From the NCBI RefSeq assembly GCF_016863515.1, contig NZ_BOPA01000019.1:1-64000 (forward strand): DNA of 64,000 bases, written 5' to 3'. The translations under genes were made by a program, and so were the position numbers. The notes below the pieces were generated by a model. It was not told the origin of the DNA. It ran no database searches and was given only the letters and a program-made list of their open reading frames with translations. Every line of letters starts with the position of its first letter. Position 1 is the stretch's first letter. This document shows, piece by piece, positions 24,913 to 35,686 of the stretch. This DNA is from Micromonospora gifhornensis (lineage in GTDB: Bacteria; Actinomycetota; Actinomycetes; Mycobacteriales; Micromonosporaceae).

Positions 24913-25521
24913 ATGGCAGACGAGCTGGCCCAGGTCGGAGAGTTACCCGTCGCTCTGCTGATGGCCGTGCTCGGGGTTGTCATGCTCTTCGACGCGGTGC
25001 CGCTGTTCGGCGTCCTGGTCCCCGGTGACGTGGCGGTGCTCGCCGCGGTGGCCGTCGGCACGCCCAGCACCGGCCTGGCGACCTTCGTCTCCGTGGTCAC
25101 CGGCTGCCTCGTCGGCTGGTCGCTGACGTTCCTCGTCGGCCGGCGCTGGGGTGAGCGGCTGCGGTACAGCCACGTCGGCGCCTGGGTCGGGGAACCCCGC
25201 TGGGCGGCGGCCGAACGCATCCTGCGCCGCGACGGCGGGCGGCTGGTGCTGATCGCGCCGTTCCTGCCGGTGTTCAACGCGCTGCTGCCGCTGGCCGCGG
25301 GCGGTCTGCGCATGTCGTACCCCCGGTTTCTCGGTTTCGCGGCGCTCGGCGCGGGCGCCTGGGCGGGCCTCTACCTGGCGGTGGGCACCGCGTCACGGTC
25401 GCTGGCCGGCCTGCTGCCCAAGGGCATGAACCCGTTGCTGGTCACCATGGTCGGAGGTCTGCTGCTGGCCGCGATCGTGCTGCTCGGCACCCGCCGTCGA
25501 CTGCGTACGGTCACCAACTGA
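24913..25521 (+). CDS. DedA family membrane protein
   Basis: A 202-residue DedA/SNARE-associated membrane protein: hydrophobic segment near 15-35, LVPGDVAVLAAV, a GRRWGERLRYS loop (about 78-88), then RLVLIAPFLPVFNALLPLAA (about 113-132), the segment that holds the family's conserved Arg/Pro, and two further hydrophobic helices. Members are thought to move phospholipids or undecaprenyl phosphate across the membrane. It is shorter than the DedA fusion at 16365, without the phosphatase-like half. ATG 24913 is chosen because an upstream in-frame ATG (24769) would add an unrelated charged region. Confidence 0.88.
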   Translation: MADELAQVGELPVALLMAVLGVVMLFDAVPLFGVLVPGDVAVLAAVAVGTPSTGLATFVSVVTGCLVGWSLTFLVGRRWGERLRYSHVGAWVGEPRWAAAERILRRDGGRLVLIAPFLPVFNALLPLAAGGLRMSYPRFLGFAALGAGAWAGLYLAVGTASRSLAGLLPKGMNPLLVTMVGGLLLAAIVLLGTRRRLRTVTN

Positions 25522-25539
25522 CCCCCGACCATGCGGCGT

Positions 25540-26193
25540 TCACCAGCCGCGCGCCCGCCACTCACCGAGGTGGGGGCGCTCCGCACCGAGCGTCGAGTCC
25601 CGACCGTGACCCGGGTAGAACCACGTCTCGTCCGGCAGCCGGTCGAACAGCTTGTGCTCCACGTCGTCGATGAGCGCCGCGAACCGCTCCGGATCCTGAT
25701 CCGTGTTGCCCACCCCGCCCGGGAAGAGGCTGTCGCCGGTGAACAGGTGCGGGATGCCGTCGGGGTCGCGGTAGAGCAGCGCCACCGAGCCCGGCGTGTG
25801 CCCCTTGATGTGGATGACCTCCAGGGCGCAGTCGCCGACCGGCACGGTGTCGCCGTCGGCGAGGGTCTGCGCCTCGATCGGCAGCCCGGCCGCATCGTCG
25901 GCGTGCACCAGCGCGCGGGCGCCGGTCTTGGCGACCACCTCCTCCAACCCCACCCAGTGGTCCATGTGCTGGTGGGTGGTGACCACCGCGGTCAGCCCGG
26001 CGTCACCGACCAACTCCAGCAGGCGGGGCGCCTCGTTGGCGGCGTCGATCAGCACCTGCTCACCGGTGGTGTGGCAGCGCAGCAGGTACGCGTTGTTGTC
26101 CATCGGCCCGACCGACACCTTGGTGATGCTCAGCCGGCCGAGTTCGCGTACCGCGGCAGGTCCGCCGGGGGTGACTTCTCCGTCATAGGTCAT
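25540..26193 (-). CDS. MBL-fold metallo-hydrolase (glyoxalase II-like)
   Basis: A 217-residue metallo-beta-lactamase-fold hydrolase. The zinc motif THQHMDHW (about 73-80; HxHxDH), then GHTPGS (about 130), FTGDSLF with the bridging Asp, and a late PGHGRDS His complete the binuclear site. This set is typical of glyoxalase II and related thioester hydrolases. It starts 6 bp after the stop of the mycothiol-dependent gene, so the two form an operon, and a mycothiol thioester substrate is plausible (inference). Confidence 0.9.
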   Translation of the reverse strand: MTYDGEVTPGGPAAVRELGRLSITKVSVGPMDNNAYLLRCHTTGEQVLIDAANEAPRLLELVGDAGLTAVVTTHQHMDHWVGLEEVVAKTGARALVHADDAAGLPIEAQTLADGDTVPVGDCALEVIHIKGHTPGSVALLYRDPDGIPHLFTGDSLFPGGVGNTDQDPERFAALIDDVEHKLFDRLPDETWFYPGHGRDSTLGAERPHLGEWRARGW

Positions 26194-26199
26194 GTCTGA

Positions 26200-26916
26200 C
26201 TAGATCCATTCAGGTGGGTGGGGCAGTTGACCGTCGGGGGTGACGGTCAGGGTGGCACCGGGGCTGCGGCCGGTCAACCAGGCCGCGATCTCGACCGCCG
26301 GCCCGGAGACGACGGGCGCCTGCGCGCGGTCGCCGATCACTAGTTCGTGACTCGTACCGTCGAATCGCAGCACCAGCGCCGGCGCGTCGTCGCGCGCGGC
26401 CAGGTCGGTGGCCACCTCGTGCAGCAGCCGGTGACCGAAGGCCGGCGACCAGTCCCGCGGCCGGTAGTCGGCGGCCAGGTCGACGTGATGGATCTCCACC
26501 TCCCGTAGCCGACGCCAGACCAGCAGCGACGCCGGCAGGGGACCGCGCCGGGTCTGCACGGTGGCGGCCCACGCCGGTGCCGGCATCGCCGCGACCGCCT
26601 CGGCGTACCGGTCGGCGCTGCGCCGCAGGTCGTCCAACTGCTCCTCGGGCGGCCGGGGTGCGCCGGCTGCGATGTCGGCGGTCCGGGACTCGGTGCTGGC
26701 GTACATCGGGATCAACTCGCCGGTTCGGGCCGAGGTGAGCGCGTTGACCAGGGCGTCGGCGTTGCGGGACAGGTGGGCCAGGACGTGACCGCGGGTCCAC
26801 CCCGGCAGCAGCGACGGCTGCGCCAGGTCGGCGGCGTCGAACCGGGCCGCCGTACGGATCAGACGGGTCGTGGCGTCGTCCACGTCACCGGTCAACAGCA
26901 GAGGGTCCGTGGTCAC
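26200..26916 (-). CDS. Mycothiol-dependent maleylpyruvate isomerase family protein
   Basis: A 238-residue DinB-fold enzyme of the mycothiol-dependent maleylpyruvate isomerase family. The N-terminal four-helix bundle shows LPGWTRGHVLAHLSRNADAL with the first metal His. EIHHVDLAADYRP carries the second and third, giving the family's three-His zinc site. A small C-terminal domain (from about 175) binds mycothiol in characterised members. Real substrates vary. GTG 26916 is supported by a TAGGGT hexamer 6 nt upstream. First gene of a two-gene operon with the MBL hydrolase. Confidence 0.88.
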   Translation of the reverse strand: MTTDPLLLTGDVDDATTRLIRTAARFDAADLAQPSLLPGWTRGHVLAHLSRNADALVNALTSARTGELIPMYASTESRTADIAAGAPRPPEEQLDDLRRSADRYAEAVAAMPAPAWAATVQTRRGPLPASLLVWRRLREVEIHHVDLAADYRPRDWSPAFGHRLLHEVATDLAARDDAPALVLRFDGTSHELVIGDRAQAPVVSGPAVEIAAWLTGRSPGATLTVTPDGQLPHPPEWI

Positions 26917-26922
26917 GATTCG

Positions 26923-26928
26923 ACCCTA
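26923..26928 (-). promoter_or_regulatory. -10 element of the mycothiol-dependent enzyme operon (leaderless)
   Basis: On the minus strand TAGGGT ends 6 nt before GTG 26916; no Shine-Dalgarno is present. Confidence 0.45.
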
Positions 26929-27083
26929 GTCCGCCGCGCCGACCGCGTCGCCAGGGAATTCACTTCCCGCCCGGCACCACGCCTCCTACCGTGGGGGTGT
27001 TCGCGGCGCCGGAGCGGAGGGGGTGGTGGTCATGCCGGTCACCGCACGCCTGTATCACCCGCAGCGACCCTGAACGAGGAGCC

Positions 27084-28115
27084 TTGGACATCACACTGAC
27101 CGCCCTGGGTTGGGACAACGACCGGGCGGCGCACCTGAGCCGTATCCACACCGATCACCGCCCGGGCCGGGTCGCCCGGGTCGACCGTGGCGTCTGCACC
27201 GTACTCACCTCCGACGGCCCGGTCCGCGCCTCCTGCGGCGGCGCCGTGCTGGCCGCGGCCGTGGGCGACGCCACCCGGCTACCCGGCGCGGGCGACTGGG
27301 TGCTGCTCGGCACCTGGCCCGACGCGCGGGTCACGGTGGAGGCGGTGCTGCCCCGGCGTACCGCGCTGATCCGGCGCACCGCCGGCAAGGACGCCAGCGG
27401 TCAACTGCTGGCCGCCAACCTGGACACCGCCGCCGTGGTGGAGCCGGTGCACCCCGAGCCGAACGCCGCCCGCATCGAGCGGCTGCTCTCCCTGGTGCAC
27501 GAGTCGGGCGCCCGGCCGCTTGTCGTACTCACCAAGACCGACCTGGCCGCCGACCCGGCGGCGGTGGCACGTCAACTCGCGGCCCTCGCACCCGGGGTGC
27601 CGGTGCTGCCGGTCAGCGCCGAGACGGGCACCGGGCTGGACCCGCTGCGCGCCGAGGTGGCCCCGGGCCGGACGCTCGGCCTGCTGGGGCCCTCCGGCGC
27701 CGGCAAGTCGAGCCTGGTCAACGCGCTGGTCGGGGCCGTGGTCATGCCGACCCAGTCGATCCGTCGGGTCGACGGCAAGGGCCGACACACCACCACCTGG
27801 CGGGCGTTGGTGCCGCTGCCCGGCGGCGGCGCGGTGCTGGACACCCCGGGGGTACGGGCCGTCGGCCTGCTCGACGGCGAGTCCGGCCTCGACCGGGCCT
27901 TCGGCGACATCGCCGACCTCGCCACCGACTGCCGCTACGGCGACTGCGGGCACGAGGCCGAGCCGGGCTGCGCCGTGCAGGCCGCCCTGGCCTCCGGTGA
28001 CCTGTCCACCCGCCGCTGGCAGAGCTGGCGTCGCCTCCACCGTGAGCTCACCCACGAAACCCACCGTCACACCACCCGCCCCACCCGCACCCGCCACCCC
28101 CGCCACCCCCGCTGA
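27084..28115 (+). CDS. rsgA: Ribosome small subunit-dependent GTPase A
   Basis: A 343-residue circularly permuted GTPase acting late in 30S maturation. An OB-fold domain (1-80) precedes the GTPase, whose motifs appear in permuted order: TKTD (G4) near 153, GPSGAGKSSLVNAL (G1) near 206, DTPGVR (G3) near 255. The C-terminal zinc knuckle CRYGDCGHEAEPGC is near 283. TTG 27084 starts the conserved DITLTALGWD; GAGGAG lies just upstream but close. The last 20 residues (HRHTTRPTRTRHPRHPR) are encoded by the pyrimidine-rich tract that continues into the intergenic region and are unlikely to be functional. Confidence 0.92.
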   Translation: MDITLTALGWDNDRAAHLSRIHTDHRPGRVARVDRGVCTVLTSDGPVRASCGGAVLAAAVGDATRLPGAGDWVLLGTWPDARVTVEAVLPRRTALIRRTAGKDASGQLLAANLDTAAVVEPVHPEPNAARIERLLSLVHESGARPLVVLTKTDLAADPAAVARQLAALAPGVPVLPVSAETGTGLDPLRAEVAPGRTLGLLGPSGAGKSSLVNALVGAVVMPTQSIRRVDGKGRHTTTWRALVPLPGGGAVLDTPGVRAVGLLDGESGLDRAFGDIADLATDCRYGDCGHEAEPGCAVQAALASGDLSTRRWQSWRRLHRELTHETHRHTTRPTRTRHPRHPR

Positions 28116-28207
28116 CCCACCCCCACCCTCGCTCCTCACCCTCTCGCCCTCGCTCCTCCCTCCGCCCTTCCGCCCTCGTCCCCCCGCCCTCGCCCTCCGC
28201 CTCCTCG

Positions 28208-28289
28208 CCCCGTCGATCTTGCACTTGCGGTCGCCTGAATGTCGCTTTCGTATAGCTTTGCCCCGACCGAAAGTGCAAGATCGACGGGG
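28208..28289. repeat. 82-bp MITE-like inverted repeat between rsgA and uvrA
   Basis: Perfect 19-bp arms CCCCGTCGATCTTGCACTT (28208-28226) and its complement (28271-28289), extending inward to 26 bp with one mismatch, enclose about 30 bp. The left flank (about 28085-28207) is almost purely C/T and the right flank (28290-28380) nearly free of C. The arms resemble a repeat I believe is dispersed in Micromonospora genomes, but copy number cannot be checked here. The gap 28116-28513 contains no credible gene. Confidence 0.8.
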
Positions 28290-28338
28290 TGAGTCGGCGG
28301 GGCGAGAGGGCGGGAGAGAGGGGGGAGGGGTGGTTGGT

Positions 28339-28360
28339 GGGGAGGGAGTGTGGGGTGGGG
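28339..28360 (+). other. G-quadruplex motif upstream of uvrA
   Basis: Four G-runs of 3-4 with loops of 1, 5 and 1 nt (GGGG-A-GGG-AGTGT-GGGG-T-GGGG) meet the canonical intramolecular quadruplex rule. It lies on the uvrA coding strand within a longer G-rich tract, about 155 bp before the start codon. Confidence 0.6.
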
Positions 28361-28433
28361 TTGTGTGGCGGGGGGAAGTTGTCGTAGGGCGGGTCTACAG
28401 TTGCCGGGGCGCGCTCTCCGCGCTGGCACAACC

Positions 28434-28469
28434 GCTGGGTTGATCCCAAAGGCTGGGTTGATCCCGAAG
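28434..28469 (+). repeat. Tandem 18-bp repeat in the uvrA leader
   Basis: GCTGGGTTGATCCCAAAG is followed directly by the same 18 bp with a single A-to-G change, ending 44 bp before the uvrA start. It could be a doubled protein-binding site or a slippage product. Confidence 0.7.
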
Positions 28470-28513
28470 CGGACAGATTCTCCTCGTCATCCTCACCCGG
28501 GAGTACACGGACC

Positions 28514-31528
<3,015 letters not shown>

Positions 31529-31654
31529 CCGGGCCTCCGGCCAATGGCGTATGCGCAAGCGAGTGGTCGATCGGGTGAACCGCCAGGCAGAGTGGTCCGG
31601 GTTGCGAAAACCTGACGAGGATCATGCACGGTGGTAGCCGAGGAGGGTGCGGGG

Positions 31655-32134
31655 ATGACTGACGACCAGGTGGCGGGGGTGCGGCCGGTGCGGACACGGC
31701 GGGCGCTGCTGGCCGGTGCGGGTGCGGCCGGGGCGGCGGCGATGTTGGCCGCCTGCGGCGGCGGGGACGACGACGGCGCGGCGAACACCAGCCCGGGGCC
31801 GCAGGTGACGAACACCGGCGACGCGGGCGGGGGCGGCCGCCAGGACAGCCAGTCCCTGGCCCGGACCAGCGACATTCCGGTCGGCGGGGGCGCCATCCTG
31901 TCCGCCCAGGGGATCGTGATCACCCAGCCGTCGCCTGGCGAGTTCCGTGGCTTCGACCCGAAGTGCCCGCACCAGGGGTGCAACGTGACGACAATCGAGG
32001 GCGGCACGATCAACTGTGTCTGCCACAACAGCCGGTTCTCGATCGAGGACGGCTCGGTGCAGTCCGGTCCGTCCCCCGCGCCGCTGGGACGCAAGGACGT
32101 CAAGGTCTCCGGCGACCAGATCGCGCTCGCCTGA
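31655..32134 (+). CDS. Exported Rieske 2Fe-2S protein (Tat lipoprotein)
   Basis: A 159-residue Rieske protein. The N-terminus has twin arginines (RTRRALLAGAGAAGA) and a lipobox LAAC, so it is probably exported folded by Tat and lipid-anchored. After a Gly/Asp/Asn-rich linker, the Rieske fold carries CPHQGC and CVCHNSRF, giving the two Cys and two His ligands of the 2Fe-2S cluster. No oxygenase, cytochrome b or other redox partner is adjacent, so its electron donor and acceptor are unknown. ATG 31655 follows GAGGAGG by 8 nt; an upstream GTG (31631) lacks such a site. Confidence 0.88.
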   Translation: MTDDQVAGVRPVRTRRALLAGAGAAGAAAMLAACGGGDDDGAANTSPGPQVTNTGDAGGGGRQDSQSLARTSDIPVGGGAILSAQGIVITQPSPGEFRGFDPKCPHQGCNVTTIEGGTINCVCHNSRFSIEDGSVQSGPSPAPLGRKDVKVSGDQIALA

Positions 32135-32232
32135 CCCGCCGGCCGGTGGGCCGTCGACGAGACGACCCACCGGTACGGATCCAGCCGCAGCGGCCGTGGC
32201 CAGGGGAAGCCCCGGGCCACGGCCGATCGCGT

Positions 32233-35200
32233 TCAGTGGGCGTACACGGACAGCTCCCACAGGGAGAAGCCGTAGGAGGTGCCGCGGGTCAGGCCGGTCA
32301 TCCGGACGTAGCGGGCCTGCTGCGGGGTGAAGGCCACCACGTCGGTGCCGCCGTCGCCCGCCGTGGTCGACCACACCGGCCGCCAGGTGCTCCCGTCGCT
32401 GGAGACCTCGACCCGGTACGACCGGGCGTACGCCGCCTCCCAGGCCAGCACCACCCGGCCGACCTGCCGGACGCTGCCCAGGTCCACCCGGATCCACTGG
32501 TTGTCCGACCAGGAACTCGCCCAGCGGGTGCCGAGGTTCCCGTCGACGGCCCGGGCGGCGCCGTTGCCGAGTTGGCTGCTGGAGGCGGTCACCGACCGAC
32601 CGGCGGCCAGGTTGGTCAGGTCGTCGCCGCGGCGCGCCGGGAACGAGACCACCTGCTGGTAGGTGGGCCGGTTCTGCCAGGCGATGGTGGCGTGCTTGAT
32701 GCCGCCCAGCGGCGACTGGATGATCGCGTCGGCGCACCACTGGTCGCCGGCCGCGCAGCTGGCGTCGCCCGGGTAGGTCGTGGTGGCCGGGGTGGCCGCC
32801 GCCGTGCGCAGGGTGTCCAGCAGGATCTGCCGGCACGCGCCCAGGTTGCCGTTGCCGCAGAAGGTACGCCCGGGGCCACCGGCGACCGGGGCACCGAGCA
32901 CCGCCCGCAGGTCCTTGTCGACGTAACCCCACCAGCCGTACTGGAACGCCGATCCCTTGTGGGTCTGTGCCCCGTTGGCCGAGGACGGCAGGTTCGACAC
33001 GTCACCCTCTTGCAGGCCCGACGGTGACTCGTTGACCTGCAGGGTGTTGATCAGCGACTGGTAGAGGTCGGGGCCGAGCGGGTCCCGGAACATCCCCCGC
33101 ACCAGCAGCGGCCACCAGGCGTCGAAGGTACGGATCGCCTCGGCGTGCTGGTACACCTTGCTGCCCTTGGCGGTCTCCACCCGCAGCGCCCCGGCCTGCC
33201 GCCAGGCCTTCAACCGGTTGATCTCGGCCGTGAGGGCAGCGTCGGTGACCGGCTGGCTCTCCAGCACCCGGATCAGCTCGTCGAGCACCTCCGCGCCGCG
33301 CAGGTCGGTCAGCCCGGCCCGCTGCACCAACTCGGTGAGCGAGGCCCGGTCGAACTTGCGGCCCGCCGTGATGGCCGCCTTCACCGGCTTGTCCAGCAGG
33401 TCACCCCGGTGTACGGCGCCGAAGCTGAAGTTGCCGTCGGCCGCCCCGAAGTCCTTGGCCTGCTTGTTGTTCCAGCTGATGTAGTAGTCCTGGTCGATCG
33501 ACTGGGGGTGGGCCGACCGTGGCGCGTACCGGGCGGTGCGGGTGTCCGGGTCGAAGTCCTGCCACTCGTAGGCCCGATCGGCGCGCATCGGCAGGTTCGG
33601 GTTGCTGCCGGCGGCCCGCACCGGGTTCAGCCCGGAGTTGAAGTACGCCGACTGGGTCGAGTTGACGTAGAACCAGTTGAAGGCGTACTCGACGTTGTGG
33701 GCCGACTCCAGGAACGCCGAGGCGGTGCCCATCTGGGTCGGGTCGTTGAACATCTGGAAACCGATCGCCGAGTCGGCCTCCCGCCCGTAGGTGGAGCGCA
33801 GTTGGGTGAAGGCGTGCGGGACGCCGCCGACGGTGCCGCGCCAGGCCACCAGGCCCAGCTTCGTACGCCAGGCGACCAGCTTGTACGACCCGGCCGGGGT
33901 GCTGTCGGCGACTGTCGGGTTCCACCTGTTGACGTGCGACAGTTCCTCCATCGCCAGGCACTGGCCGCGGAACAGGTAGTGGTTGCTGGCCAGGCTCGGC
34001 GTGCCGCCACCGGGTACGCACAGCGGCACCGCGTACGTGTCGGTGATGTCGTGGACGGCGGAGGTGGCGCTCCAGGCGTAGTCCTGGCCCCGGCCGAGCA
34101 GCACGTACAGGTTGAGTCCGGCGAAGGCGGCGCCCCGGGCGCTGATGCCGGGGCCCTGCAGCTCCTGGACCATCAGCAGTTGCGGGGAGAAGTAGCCGGT
34201 CTGCGGTCCGAACACGGCGATCGGGTGGCCGGTCGCGGAGTGCTCGGCGGAGATCACCGCCGCGTTGGACATGCCCCGGTTGGCCGGGGTGATGGTCAGC
34301 CCGGACAGCGCGGCGGCCAGCTCCGAGGAGCTGTTGGTGCCGGCGGTGGTGGCGGAGCCGGTGGGGTCGGTGACGACCGGCTCGACCCGGGCGGAACCCG
34401 CGTCGGGCAGCACCACGCTGGGGGCGTCGGGGGAGGCGTCACCGTACGGGAAGCTCTGCCCGTCGTGCAGGGTCAGCACGGTCTCCGGGTCGTTCTGGCC
34501 CCGGAAGCCGTTCCACACCCGGTCGCCCTCGACCGGTCCGTACTTGGCGCGGGCGGCGATGCGGACCAGCGCGGACTGCATCTCGTTGCCGCCACCGCCG
34601 CCGAACAGGCCGCCGACCACCCCGGCGATGGCGATCAGGTCGGTCATGGTGAACGGCTTGGGTCCACCGGCGTTGGTGATCGCATCCATGTGACCGGTCA
34701 GCACGTACTCGCCGGGGCAGTTGCGACCCGACATGCAGGTGCGGATGTACGCGTTGATGCCGGCGATGTACTCCTGCACGTCGGCGTAGAGCTGCTCGCC
34801 GCGCGCCCCGCCCTTGCGCCGCAGCGCCTCGACCTGGGCGGCCAGGTCGGCCTCGGTGTAGGGGGAGGTGCGCCAGACGCTCTGTTCCAGGGCGCGGTTG
34901 CCGGGGGCGCCGCCGGCGAAGGAGGTCAGCGTGCCCCGGCCGACGTGGCGCAGCAGGTCCATGGTGAACAGTCGGTCCTCGGCGCCGGCGTAGCCCGCGC
35001 CGTACATGGTGCCGGCCCGGGTGCTCCCGGTGATGTGCGGTACGCCGGTGGCCTTGTCCCGCACGATGCGTACGTCGGAGCGCGGGGAGTAGTCGCGTTC
35101 GACCTGGTTGGGGGCGACACCGAAGGCGGCGTCGTGGAAGAAGTTGCCGATCTGCTCCTCGCGCAGCCCGGCGTAGCCGTAGACGAGGTTGGCGTACTTG

Positions 35201-35493
35201 TCGAGTTGGTCGGCGGAGTGTCGGGGCAGGGTGCCGAAGGCCTGGTTGCCGAGGATCTCGACAAGGGTGGCGTTGCCGTTCTGGCCGGGCGGCAGGATCT
35301 CCGAGCATTCGCCGAGGCAGTAGTCGTTGCCGGCGAAGGCGCTGGCGACGTTCACCGCGAGGGTGTTGTTCGCGGGCGCGGCTGCGGTGGTGGTGGCGGT
35401 GGCGCTGGGCGGGACGGCGACCAGCAGGGCGGCGACGGCGATGGCGCCGGTCGCACCGGCGAACAGCCGGCGGGTGGCGGTACGAGCAGACAT
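32233..35493 (-). CDS. Penicillin acylase family protein with C-terminal discoidin domain
   Basis: A 1086-residue secreted N-terminal-nucleophile amidohydrolase. A signal peptide (about 1-35, ending near SATA) is followed by the alpha chain. The autocatalytic site is probably GMSNAAV near residue 410, the Ser becoming the N-terminal nucleophile; ISAEHSATGHPIAVFGPQ follows as in the family. The beta chain runs to about 945. Residues about 955-1086 form an F5/8 type C (discoidin/CBM32-like) domain: TASSSQLGNGAARAVDGNLG, WIRVDLG, and ARYVRMTGL. Related actinobacterial enzymes cleave N-acyl groups from lactones, lipopeptides or beta-lactams; the substrate here is unknown. ATG 35493 has AGG upstream. 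Confidence 0.9.
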   Translation of the reverse strand: MSARTATRRLFAGATGAIAVAALLVAVPPSATATTTAAAPANNTLAVNVASAFAGNDYCLGECSEILPPGQNGNATLVEILGNQAFGTLPRHSADQLDKYANLVYGYAGLREEQIGNFFHDAAFGVAPNQVERDYSPRSDVRIVRDKATGVPHITGSTRAGTMYGAGYAGAEDRLFTMDLLRHVGRGTLTSFAGGAPGNRALEQSVWRTSPYTEADLAAQVEALRRKGGARGEQLYADVQEYIAGINAYIRTCMSGRNCPGEYVLTGHMDAITNAGGPKPFTMTDLIAIAGVVGGLFGGGGGNEMQSALVRIAARAKYGPVEGDRVWNGFRGQNDPETVLTLHDGQSFPYGDASPDAPSVVLPDAGSARVEPVVTDPTGSATTAGTNSSSELAAALSGLTITPANRGMSNAAVISAEHSATGHPIAVFGPQTGYFSPQLLMVQELQGPGISARGAAFAGLNLYVLLGRGQDYAWSATSAVHDITDTYAVPLCVPGGGTPSLASNHYLFRGQCLAMEELSHVNRWNPTVADSTPAGSYKLVAWRTKLGLVAWRGTVGGVPHAFTQLRSTYGREADSAIGFQMFNDPTQMGTASAFLESAHNVEYAFNWFYVNSTQSAYFNSGLNPVRAAGSNPNLPMRADRAYEWQDFDPDTRTARYAPRSAHPQSIDQDYYISWNNKQAKDFGAADGNFSFGAVHRGDLLDKPVKAAITAGRKFDRASLTELVQRAGLTDLRGAEVLDELIRVLESQPVTDAALTAEINRLKAWRQAGALRVETAKGSKVYQHAEAIRTFDAWWPLLVRGMFRDPLGPDLYQSLINTLQVNESPSGLQEGDVSNLPSSANGAQTHKGSAFQYGWWGYVDKDLRAVLGAPVAGGPGRTFCGNGNLGACRQILLDTLRTAAATPATTTYPGDASCAAGDQWCADAIIQSPLGGIKHATIAWQNRPTYQQVVSFPARRGDDLTNLAAGRSVTASSSQLGNGAARAVDGNLGTRWASSWSDNQWIRVDLGSVRQVGRVVLAWEAAYARSYRVEVSSDGSTWRPVWSTTAGDGGTDVVAFTPQQARYVRMTGLTRGTSYGFSLWELSVYAH

Positions 35494-35674
35494 GGCGATC
35501 CTCTGTGGACGGGGGGCCATCGGGCGGGATCATTACATGAAGAACATTCGGTTACTGGATGGTAGGCCGCGCCGGTCGATATTGGAAGACGTCAATCCGG
35601 ATGGTCGGCGCTGTCGACGCAGTCGGGCGGGAAGGCGTCGACCAGGGACGATTCGGGCTGTCGGGGGCGGCGGA

Positions 35675-35680
35675 TAGGCT
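35675..35680 (+). promoter_or_regulatory. -10 element of uvrC (leaderless)
   Basis: TAGGCT ends 6 nt before GTG 35687, with TTCGGG (35652-35657) as a weak -35 at a 17-bp spacing. No Shine-Dalgarno. Confidence 0.5.
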
Positions 35681-35686
35681 CGGAGC

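Noticed and set aside
33145-35565. An 806-codon open frame antisense to the penicillin acylase-like gene
   Set aside because: No domain, composition of a GC-rich shadow, and the opposite strand has signal peptide, catalytic site and discoidin domain.
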